Below, one piece after another: positions 13,853 through 20,875 of a stretch of 31,893 bases of DNA (position 1 is its first letter; every line of letters starts with the position of its first letter). Source of the stretch: CAYFWF01 sp964346815 (GTDB taxonomy: Bacteria; Acidobacteriota; Aminicenantia; Aminicenantales; Aminicenantaceae); the NCBI GenBank assembly GCA_964346815.1, contig CAYFWF010000069.1, positions 1-31,893 on the forward strand, read 5' to 3'. A program made the position numbers and the translations under genes. The notes beneath the pieces were generated by a model, which worked only from the letters and a program-made list of their open reading frames with translations, was not told the origin of the DNA and made no database searches.

Positions 13853-16117
13853 ATGGCTAGAAAAGAATACAAAGACTACACGAAAGACAGCGGCACCTGG
13901 TATGACGGATGGGCCAGCGACCAGTCCAAGCATACACCCCAGAGTCAACCTGCAGATGAAAGGGATGCGTTCAACGTCATCGGGCATCACACAAAAAGAG
14001 TGGATGGGGAAAAGATCGTCACCGGACAAGCTCCCTATACTCATGACATCAAACTCAAAGGCATGCTTATCGGAAAAATTTTGAGGTCCCCCCATGCCAG
14101 AGCCGAAGTGGTTACAGTCGATCTGAGCACAGCCGAGCAGTTGAAAGGGGTGGAAGCCGCTCTCCAGGTAAACCGGGGAAACATTCTCTATGCAGGACAG
14201 CAGGTGGCAGCCGTTGCTGCCGTGGATGAACAGACGGCTGAGAAAGCCCTGAGGATGATAAAAGTCGAATACAAACCCCTCCCCTTCGTGGTCACTGAAG
14301 AAAAAGCCATGGAAGAGGAAGCTCCTCAAGTTCATGACGACCGGCCAAATGTCCAGGAGCGCCGAGGATACAGCCGCGGAGACGTGGACGCCGGATTCGC
14401 CGAAGCCGATGCCGTCATCGAGCGTACATACAAAACAGCCATAGAAATCCATCAAACAGCAGAAACCCACGCCAGCATTGCCATGTGGCAAGGGGAAAAG
14501 TTGACCATTTGGGATTCGACACAGGCTATCCATGGAGTGAGAGACCAGATCGCTGAAGACCTCGAGATGCCTGCGACAAGAATCAAAGTTATCAAACAGT
14601 ACATGGGAGGCGGTTTCGGCAGCAAGCTCGGTTTGAATGAACACACAGTTGTTGCGGCTCTCTTGGCAAGAGAGACCAAAAGTCCAGTAAAAATCATGCT
14701 CTCCAGACAGGACAATTCCGTATGCGTGGGGAACCGGCCTTCCAGCAACCAGACATATAAAGGCGGCGTGAAAAAGGATGGAACGCTGACCGCCCTGACT
14801 TTGCTCAATTACACATCAGGCGGGCTCCGGGGAGGCGACAGGGCCTCTGAACCCATAATCGATGTCTACAGATGTGCCAATGTAAAGGTGGAAGAATACA
14901 ACGTCTTTACCAACACCGGCCCTGCCCGTCCCACCAGAGCCCCGGGCCTGGTCCAAGGGTCTTTCGGATTCGAAGGATTTATGGATGAGCTGGCCAATGA
15001 GATCGGTATGGATCCTCTGGAGTTGAGGAAAAAGAACTATACAACCAAGAATCGGGGAGATACCGGAATCCCCTACTCCTCCAAAGGATTGGACCAGTGT
15101 TATGAGATCGGGGCCAAAGAGATCGGGTGGGAGAGAAGAAATAAAGTTCCCGGAGGCGGTACGGGGAGGACCAGACGAGGAATCGGAATGGCCAGCGGCA
15201 TCTGGTGGGGCGCCGGAGTACCCGGCACCCTGGCTGACATCAAGCTGCATCCGGATGGAAGCGTGGAAGCCATATGCGGCACCCAGGATATCGGCTGCGG
15301 AACAAGAACCCATATGGCCGTGGTCGCCGCCGAAACCCTGGGATTAGATCCTGAAGACATCACCATAAAACTGGGGAATTCTGACTATCCCTGGGCTCCA
15401 TTATCGGGGGGAAGTTTAACCACTCCTTCTGTTGCTCCCGCAGTAAGAGATGCGGCCCTGAAAGCGGCAGAACATCTTCGAGAAATGGCTGGCTCAAAAC
15501 TTGAAGTACCCGCCGCGGACATCGCTCTTCAGGACAAGAAATTATACGACAAAAACAATCCGGAAAATGCGGTGGGTTTCAAAGAAATTCTGGAGGATCT
15601 TTCCCATGAAACCGTGTTCCATGGAGAAAGAAAAGGGCTCCCAGAAGGCTTTGCCTACAACACCTTCGGGGCTCATTTTGTGGAAGTGGAAGTCGACACC
15701 GTCATTGGAAAGATAAAAATCGTCAAAGTTGTTGCCGCCCATGACAGCGGAAGAATCATAAACAAACAGACTGCTGAAAGCCAGGTCATAGGCGGAATAA
15801 CCCAGGGACTGAGCACAGCACTTTTCGAACAGCGCATCATGGACGAAACCACCGGACGCATGGTCAACCCCAATTTCAGGGACTACAAGATCGCCACATC
15901 CATGGATATTCCTGAAATCGTTCCTCTGTTCGTAGACATCATCGATCCACGAATCAATCTCCTTGGAACCAAAGGACTGGGAGAACCACCTCGAATTCCC
16001 ATAGCTGCAGCCATTGGAAACGCCGTCTATAATGCCATCGGTGTTCACATCAGAGAAATCCCCATGACACCGGATAAAGTCCTTGCATCCCTCAAAGAAA
16101 AGGAGGCGGGCCGATGA
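13853..16117 (+). CDS. paoC: Molybdopterin-binding large subunit of aldehyde oxidoreductase (PaoC/YagR-like)
   Basis: The 754-residue catalytic subunit, which binds molybdenum cofactor. Cofactor-binding motifs are QYMGGGFGSKLG (about 247-258), a second glycine-rich block, GTQDIGCGTRTHMA, and the C-terminal TKGLGEPPRIP, in which Glu711 is the expected catalytic base. The segment PTRAPGLVQGSFGFEGFMDELA corresponds to the RAPG version seen in PaoC/YagR rather than the FRGFG version of xanthine dehydrogenase, so an aldehyde (or similar carbonyl or N-heterocycle) substrate is more likely than xanthine. Length is close to PaoC. It starts two bases after the small-subunit stop with GGAGG upstream, and its stop overlaps the next start by four bases. 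Confidence 0.93.
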   Translation: MARKEYKDYTKDSGTWYDGWASDQSKHTPQSQPADERDAFNVIGHHTKRVDGEKIVTGQAPYTHDIKLKGMLIGKILRSPHARAEVVTVDLSTAEQLKGVEAALQVNRGNILYAGQQVAAVAAVDEQTAEKALRMIKVEYKPLPFVVTEEKAMEEEAPQVHDDRPNVQERRGYSRGDVDAGFAEADAVIERTYKTAIEIHQTAETHASIAMWQGEKLTIWDSTQAIHGVRDQIAEDLEMPATRIKVIKQYMGGGFGSKLGLNEHTVVAALLARETKSPVKIMLSRQDNSVCVGNRPSSNQTYKGGVKKDGTLTALTLLNYTSGGLRGGDRASEPIIDVYRCANVKVEEYNVFTNTGPARPTRAPGLVQGSFGFEGFMDELANEIGMDPLELRKKNYTTKNRGDTGIPYSSKGLDQCYEIGAKEIGWERRNKVPGGGTGRTRRGIGMASGIWWGAGVPGTLADIKLHPDGSVEAICGTQDIGCGTRTHMAVVAAETLGLDPEDITIKLGNSDYPWAPLSGGSLTTPSVAPAVRDAALKAAEHLREMAGSKLEVPAADIALQDKKLYDKNNPENAVGFKEILEDLSHETVFHGERKGLPEGFAYNTFGAHFVEVEVDTVIGKIKIVKVVAAHDSGRIINKQTAESQVIGGITQGLSTALFEQRIMDETTGRMVNPNFRDYKIATSMDIPEIVPLFVDIIDPRINLLGTKGLGEPPRIPIAAAIGNAVYNAIGVHIREIPMTPDKVLASLKEKEAGR

Positions 16118-17088
16118 AAGAATTCGAATTCGCGCAACCCCGGTCTCTGGAACAATTCATTTCCCTTCTCTCGGAAAAAAAAGAGGGATACTACCTCATG
16201 GCCGGAGGCACGGATCTTCTGGATGAAATCAAAGGCGAGATAATCGACCCCCAAGTGGTGATCGATCTCCTCTCTATCTCCGAGGAACCTCCTATAACGG
16301 AAACCAAGGATTTCGTGTCGGTCTCCGCACTGACTCGGGTAGCGGAGTTGGCCGAAAACTCCGTCATCCAGAAGCACTTTGCGGGACTGCGCCAGGCTGC
16401 TCTCTCGCTGGCCACTCCTCAGCTCAGGAACGTCGGCACAGTGGGAGGCAACCTCTGTCAGCGGCCCAGATGTTGGTATTACCGGGATCCAGAGGTGATC
16501 TGCCGCAAAAAGGGCGGAAGCCGCTGTTATGCCTTTAGAGGAAGAAACAGATACCATGCGATTTTCGGAGGCGGAATCTGTTACATCGTCTATCCCTCGG
16601 ATCTGGCCCCTGCCCTCATCAGCCTCGATGCACAGATCATTCTCAGCAGTCCTGATGGAGAAAAGACCATGCCGCTGGAGAACTTCTACATTCTGCCCCG
16701 GCAAAACGTCCGCAGAGAGAACATCCTGGAAGGAAATCAATTTCTCAAAGAAATAAAAATTCCGCTGCCGGAGAACGGTTCAAAGAGCGTCTATTATAAA
16801 TTCAAGGAACGCGGCACCTGGGACTTTGCTGTGGTTTCTGCTGCTGTCACCGGCACCGTTTCCGGAAGAGTCTGCAGAGACATAAAAATTGTACTAGGAG
16901 GAGTGGCTCCTGTACCTTGGAGGCTGAAAAAAGCAGAAGATTTCATCAAAGGGAAACAACTGACTGAAGAAGTTATCAGGCAAGGAGCTAAAGAGGCCCT
17001 GAAGGACGCCAGACCTTTAGAAGAAAACGGTTACAAAATCGACCTTGTAGAAGCGGTACTCTTAGAGGCCGTATCCTCGATTGCATAG
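16114..17088 (+). CDS. paoB: FAD subunit with extra 4Fe-4S site (PaoB/YagS-like)
   Basis: The 324-residue flavin subunit. FAD-binding blocks are MAGGTDLLDEIK (29-40) and ATPQLRNVGTVGGNL (100-114). Between residues 115 and 156 there are five cysteines (115, 120, 130, 138, 156) within a segment reading QRPRCWYYRDPEVICRK and later NRYHAIFGGGIC. This is the insertion known from E. coli PaoB to hold a 4Fe-4S cluster, absent from ordinary xanthine dehydrogenase flavin subunits. This supports the Pao/Yag assignment and an electron path Mo, 2Fe-2S, 2Fe-2S, FAD and 4Fe-4S. The start codon overlaps the end of the large-subunit gene (ATGA), implying coupled translation. Confidence 0.92.
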   Translation: MKEFEFAQPRSLEQFISLLSEKKEGYYLMAGGTDLLDEIKGEIIDPQVVIDLLSISEEPPITETKDFVSVSALTRVAELAENSVIQKHFAGLRQAALSLATPQLRNVGTVGGNLCQRPRCWYYRDPEVICRKKGGSRCYAFRGRNRYHAIFGGGICYIVYPSDLAPALISLDAQIILSSPDGEKTMPLENFYILPRQNVRRENILEGNQFLKEIKIPLPENGSKSVYYKFKERGTWDFAVVSAAVTGTVSGRVCRDIKIVLGGVAPVPWRLKKAEDFIKGKQLTEEVIRQGAKEALKDARPLEENGYKIDLVEAVLLEAVSSIA

Positions 17089-17112
17089 AATCCGATCAAA
17101 CGAAGCTGAGAC

Positions 17113-17649
17113 GTGATATTTATCTTGACCGGTCCGGTTCATTCGGGAAAAACGACATTCCTTAAAAAATTGATTCAGAAGCTCGAGCAGGGGGAACTGA
17201 AAATGGATGGCTTCCTGAGTGAATCGCGATGGAAGGATCGAGAAATCTCAGGATACGATCTGATGGATCTGAATGAGGGAAAATCCCATCCTTTCATCCG
17301 GAAAACAGGGGAAAAGAACTGGGACAGAGTCGGACCTTTTTATTTTCTTCCGGAAACTCTGGCTCTAGCCAGGCAAATCATAAGACGTGCCCAGGATGCG
17401 GATATTTGTGTGATCGATGAAGTCGGCCCTCTTGAGCTTTCAGGAAAAGGGCTCTGGCCTGCCTTAAGAGCGTCTTTCTCGATGGCGCACTCCCATCACC
17501 TTCTTGTCATAAGAATCTCCATCCTGGAAAAAGTTCTTCATAAAATCAACAGGAAAGACATCCGGGTGTTTCACATGGAGGAGAAGGGATCGCTCGGCGA
17601 GATACTGGAATCTCTGAAGCCTGACCGGGCAGGAACGAGGTATTCATAG
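17113..17649 (+). CDS. THEP1-like P-loop nucleoside-triphosphatase
   Basis: A 178-residue P-loop protein. Walker A is GPVHSGKTT (residues 7-15) and Walker B is CVIDEVGPLEL, the characteristic IDE-GPLEL block of the THEP1/NTPase family (nucleoside-triphosphatases hydrolysing NTPs in vitro, physiological role unclear). The start is GTG at 17113 with only a weak ribosome site. It is inserted between the FAD subunit and XdhC with gaps of 24 and 4 bp, so it belongs to the enzyme operon. Placement suggests NTP-driven maturation, for instance molybdenum cofactor insertion or metal handling, perhaps analogous to the AAA+ protein CoxD of CO dehydrogenase; this is inference. MobB-type GTPases are an alternative relative. 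Confidence 0.82.
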   Translation: MIFILTGPVHSGKTTFLKKLIQKLEQGELKMDGFLSESRWKDREISGYDLMDLNEGKSHPFIRKTGEKNWDRVGPFYFLPETLALARQIIRRAQDADICVIDEVGPLELSGKGLWPALRASFSMAHSHHLLVIRISILEKVLHKINRKDIRVFHMEEKGSLGEILESLKPDRAGTRYS

Positions 17650-17653
17650 CGTC

Positions 17654-18757
17654 ATGAAAAACATCTACCAAAGACTCCTTGATTTTTGGAAGAGTGAAAA
17701 ATCTCTAGTGTTTGCAACCATCGTTTCTACCAAAGGTTCGAGCCCCCAAGTGCCGGGAGCTTCCGCTCTTTTTTCAAAAAATGGATTGCTGTTCGGTACG
17801 CTCGGAGGAGGAGTGATGGAAGCCAGGGCTCAAGAGAAAGCGATGGAGTCGTTAAGAAGCGGGAGTTCTTATTTATCCAATTTCAGCTTATATGCGGATA
17901 TTTCTTCGAAAGAAGAAGCCATTTGTGGGGGAGAGGCGGACATCCTTTTTGATGCCGACCTTGAGAAACATACAGGAGCGTTTTATCTACTCGATGCATC
18001 TTTGAAAAAAAGACAGCCCGGCGTTCTGGTCACCTCGATCAGGAGATTCGCTGGAGACCGGGTGAAAACATCTCGTTCATGGATTGAAAAACACAAGATA
18101 TTCGGGGAGAAAGCGCAAAAACCAGATCTCCCATATATGGAGGAAATCAAAGAGACATTCGCTACGGGAAAACCCATGCTTCTGACATCGAAGAAAGAAC
18201 CTGGAGGAAAAGAGCTTCCACAGAAACCGGATCGAGAGCCCTTGATCTATCTTGAGCCTCTGTTTCCCCGCTCTCATCTCATTATCGCAGGGGCAGGACA
18301 CGTGGGACAGGCACTTGCTCATTTGGGAGTCCTGCTCGACTTCGAAGTCACTGTCATCGATGACAGGCCGGAATTTGCCAGCAAAGAGAGGTTTCCTGAA
18401 GTGGATCACCTCATTGTCGAGGATATCGGACAGGCCGTAGAAGACCTGCCCAAAACATCAGATTCTTATTTTGTCATCGTGACCCGGGGGCACAGCCAGG
18501 ATGCAGAGGCTCTGAGAGCCTGCATCGGCTCTGATGTGGCCTATATCGGGATGATCGGAAGCGCCCGTAAGACTGCACTCATGCGAAAGAATTTTTTGGA
18601 TCGGGGCTGGGCAACACTTTCCCAGTTTGATCGAATCCATACACCGATTGGCATAGACATCCAATCCAAGACAGTCCAGGAGATCGCAGTCAGTATTGCC
18701 GCTGAACTCGTGCTCGTCCGCAATAAGATCCAGGGAAAACAAAAGGAAGCTTCATGA
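17654..18757 (+). CDS. XdhC-family molybdenum cofactor maturation protein
   Basis: A 367-residue XdhC/CoxI-type protein. The N-terminal domain has ATIVSTKGSSPQVPGASALF and LFGTLGGGVMEA, the conserved XdhC_CoxI blocks. The C-terminal Rossmann domain starts with LIIAGAGHVGQALAHLG and contains VIDDRPEFAS and VTRGHSQDAEAL, then YIGMIGSARK. Family members such as XdhC and E. coli PaoD bind molybdenum cofactor, promote its sulfuration and hand it to the apo-enzyme; the same job for the Pao-like subunits here is the natural inference. No strong ribosome site precedes ATG 17654, so translation may be coupled to the NTPase gene, which ends 4 bp upstream. Its stop overlaps the MocA-like start by four bases. 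Confidence 0.92.
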   Translation: MKNIYQRLLDFWKSEKSLVFATIVSTKGSSPQVPGASALFSKNGLLFGTLGGGVMEARAQEKAMESLRSGSSYLSNFSLYADISSKEEAICGGEADILFDADLEKHTGAFYLLDASLKKRQPGVLVTSIRRFAGDRVKTSRSWIEKHKIFGEKAQKPDLPYMEEIKETFATGKPMLLTSKKEPGGKELPQKPDREPLIYLEPLFPRSHLIIAGAGHVGQALAHLGVLLDFEVTVIDDRPEFASKERFPEVDHLIVEDIGQAVEDLPKTSDSYFVIVTRGHSQDAEALRACIGSDVAYIGMIGSARKTALMRKNFLDRGWATLSQFDRIHTPIGIDIQSKTVQEIAVSIAAELVLVRNKIQGKQKEAS

Positions 18758-19347
18758 TCTGCACGATGATCCTGGCTGCTGGAGAATCCAGGAGAATGGG
18801 AAGGCCCAAACTTCTGCTGCCTATTGGCGGGAAATCCATGATCGAGACTTTAGTGGATGAGGTTCTCCGATCAAAGTCAGATAGGACGGTAGTTGTATTG
18901 GGGGCAGAAAAAGAAAAGATCGACCGCATCCTCTCCAAACGGCCTGTTGCAAGGGTGTTCAACACAAGATATCGGGAGGGAATGCTCTCTTCCATCCAGA
19001 CTGGATTCGAAGCGGTCCCAGATAAAGCCGAAGCTGTGCTGGTATGCCTCGGGGATCAACCCCTCATCCCCTTCTTCGTATTGGACAGACTCATCGAAGC
19101 CTATAAAGACACCAGAAAAGGGATTATCCTTCCCGTATATAAAGAATCAAGAGGCCATCCTATCTTGATCGATATGAAATACAAACCCGAAATCAAACGC
19201 ATCAGCCCGAACATCGGACTTAAAGCCCTGGTGCATAATCATCCCCGGGATGTCCTGGAAGTAGAGGTCAATGCTCCCCAAATCTTAAAGGATATCGACA
19301 AACCCGAAGATTACATAAGGGAACTGAAAGAAAAGGAGGAAGCTTGA
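18754..19347 (+). CDS. MocA-like molybdopterin nucleotidyltransferase
   Basis: A 197-residue nucleotidyltransferase. It opens with MILAAGESRRMGRPKLLLP, the nucleotide-binding signature of the MobA/MocA fold, followed by MIETLVDEVL, VCLGDQPLIP and ESRGHPILI. The LLLP and RGHP variants favour CTP:molybdopterin cytidylyltransferase (MocA) over the guanylyltransferase MobA, which fits because xanthine-oxidase-family enzymes such as PaoABC carry the cytosine dinucleotide cofactor. This is a family-level inference, not proof of CTP use. The ATG overlaps the XdhC stop (ATGA), with AAGGAAG a few bases upstream. XdhC and MocA are partners in other organisms, where they interact to deliver the cofactor. 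Confidence 0.88.
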   Translation: MICTMILAAGESRRMGRPKLLLPIGGKSMIETLVDEVLRSKSDRTVVVLGAEKEKIDRILSKRPVARVFNTRYREGMLSSIQTGFEAVPDKAEAVLVCLGDQPLIPFFVLDRLIEAYKDTRKGIILPVYKESRGHPILIDMKYKPEIKRISPNIGLKALVHNHPRDVLEVEVNAPQILKDIDKPEDYIRELKEKEEA

Positions 19348-19772
19348 AAAAGACACTTGTTTCACTCTTCATTCTGTCCCTATCCCTTCCTCTTCTGGCC
19401 GTCCAAAAGCCCGATATCGAAAAGGAGATACGGTTCGTTTTCGAAGTTCAGAGGAAAGCCTGGAATGAAGGAAATATCGATGATTTCATGGCTTACTACT
19501 GGAATTCCGAAGAGCTTACCTTCCAGTCGGGAGATACTCGCCTTAAGGGCTGGGATGCACTCTATTCCCGTTACAAGGAAACGTACCCCGGAGAAAACAT
19601 GGGCGATTTGGAGTTTTCGGATCTTATCATTCACATCTTATCCGGTGATGCCGCTTATGTGCAGGGAAGATGGCAACTCGAAACAAAATCTGGGACAAAA
19701 CAGGGGTTATTCACAGTGATTTTCAAAAGGATGGAAGGAGGATGGAAGATCGTCCACGACCACACAAGCTGA
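19344..19772 (+). CDS. Secreted NTF2-like (DUF4440-type) protein
   Basis: A 142-residue protein. Residues 1-19 (MKKTLVSLFILSLSLPLLA) are a signal peptide, and the rest is an NTF2/SnoaL-like fold: EIRFVFEVQRKAWNEGNIDDFMAYYW, then the strand-rich half ending FKRMEGGWKIVHDHTS. Such proteins form cone-shaped dimers that bind or isomerise small hydrophobic molecules, but many have no known reaction. The start is TTG at 19344, overlapping the stop of the MocA-like gene by four bases, with a strong AAGGAGG upstream; no ATG would keep the signal peptide. It would be periplasmic, like the aldehyde oxidoreductase, so an accessory role for that enzyme or its substrate is possible. Confidence 0.82.
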   Translation: MKKTLVSLFILSLSLPLLAVQKPDIEKEIRFVFEVQRKAWNEGNIDDFMAYYWNSEELTFQSGDTRLKGWDALYSRYKETYPGENMGDLEFSDLIIHILSGDAAYVQGRWQLETKSGTKQGLFTVIFKRMEGGWKIVHDHTS

Positions 19773-19773
19773 G

Positions 19774-20061
19774 ATGAAATTGATCATAGAAGTTATTGAA
19801 ATCGAGGGAACATGCCCGGTTTATAAGATCGGGGATAAAATCGTGCTTGCAGAGGGCTACAAGGTGAATCTCGAGGAAACGGATAATATATGTATGCACT
19901 CACTGGCTTCTATCATTCCTTACCATGCAGCTCTGGCAAAGGGAATCCCCCCTGTTGAATTGGGGCTGGCCAAGAAAGGAGATGCGGCCTATGTCCAGTG
20001 TCTCGATTCCCGGAAGCATACGGGCGGCGGCACGGTTACATTTAAAATAACCAGGGAATAA
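19774..20061 (+). CDS. TIGR04076 family protein
   Basis: A 95-residue protein matching the pattern of TIGR04076: VIEIEGTCPVYKIGDKIVL near the N-terminus, NICMHSLASIIPYHAALAKG in the middle, then YVQCLDSRKHTGGGTVTFKI. Three conserved cysteines (C14, one in NICMH, one in VQCLD) could bind metal or be redox active. The family is common in anaerobes and has no assigned function. It begins one base after the NTF2-like stop with no separate strong ribosome site, so it is the last member of the operon, probably translated by coupling. No signal peptide, so cytoplasmic. Confidence 0.82.
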   Translation: MKLIIEVIEIEGTCPVYKIGDKIVLAEGYKVNLEETDNICMHSLASIIPYHAALAKGIPPVELGLAKKGDAAYVQCLDSRKHTGGGTVTFKITRE

Positions 20062-20155
20062 CCCCGATCGCCGTTTGAAACAGCAGCATCAAGATGTTCG
20101 GAAAAAATGTTTTTGCTCATCGGGAAAGAAGACTGTAAAATGAAACTCGAGATCG

Positions 20156-20869
20156 ATGGGTCTGATTAAAAAAAAGAAACTGGCAGATGAGGTGATCGAT
20201 GCGATCAAACGGATGATCCAATCCGGAGAGCTCAAAGAGGGAGACAGGCTTCCCAATCAGACCGAATTCGCTGCCCGGCTCGGAGTAAGCCGAACATCGC
20301 TGCGTGAAGCATTCAACACCCTTTGCGTTCTCGGTGTTCTCGAACAGCGCCAGGGATATGGCACCACCGTGAAATCCAGGTTCTCCGCTCTTTATGCAGA
20401 TCAGCTCTCTGCGCCCTTTATTACAGACGAGAAATCAACTTTAGAGCTTCTCGAAGCAAGACAATTTATCGAGATGGGAGCAGCCCGACTCGCAGCGAAA
20501 AATGCCAAGCCGGAGCAAATCGAAGACATGGGAATCCTTATCGACAAGATGGCAGAAGCAGGCGAAAAAGGGGACATCCAAAAGCTGTCCGAGCAGGATA
20601 TCGATTTCCACTTTCTCATCGCTCAGGCAACCGGAAACCGGGTGATGATCCACCTTTTGGCAAACATCCGGGGAATGGTGGAAAAGTTCATGCACGAAGC
20701 GTTTCTTGTCCTGCACGATGAAAAAAGGTATTTGAAATCCCACCGCGATCTCTATGAAGCGATCAGACAGAAGGACCCAAAAAAGGCATCCGATTTAATG
20801 AAGAAGCACATTATGGATGTCCAAAAGGACCTCCAGCAGTATTACAGGGTTGTCAACAAAAGAGAATAA
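20156..20869 (+). CDS. GntR-family regulator, FadR/FCD subfamily
   Basis: A 237-residue transcription factor. Residues about 8-75 form the GntR winged helix (LADEVIDAIKRMIQSGELKEG, then LGVSRTSLREAFNTLCVLGVLEQRQGYGTTV). From about 95 to 230 is an all-helical FCD ligand-binding domain with the usual metal-ligand positions: the DIDFHFLIAQATGN segment, a His in KSHRDLYEAI and a His in MKKHIMDV. FCD regulators generally sense carboxylic acids. It is on the same strand as the molybdenum operon, 94 bp after it, and convergent with the histidine ammonia-lyase, with six bases between the two genes. It may regulate the aldehyde-oxidising operon, since aldehyde oxidation yields carboxylates; that is inference, and no operator is recognised. 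Confidence 0.9.
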   Translation: MGLIKKKKLADEVIDAIKRMIQSGELKEGDRLPNQTEFAARLGVSRTSLREAFNTLCVLGVLEQRQGYGTTVKSRFSALYADQLSAPFITDEKSTLELLEARQFIEMGAARLAAKNAKPEQIEDMGILIDKMAEAGEKGDIQKLSEQDIDFHFLIAQATGNRVMIHLLANIRGMVEKFMHEAFLVLHDEKRYLKSHRDLYEAIRQKDPKKASDLMKKHIMDVQKDLQQYYRVVNKRE

Positions 20870-20875
20870 GGATCT

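Noticed and set aside
13835..14644. Long minus-strand frame (269 residues) opposite the Mo subunit gene
   Set aside because: It lies antisense to the conserved coding sequence of the Mo subunit, is Cys/Phe/Ser-rich and has no domain; a shadow frame.
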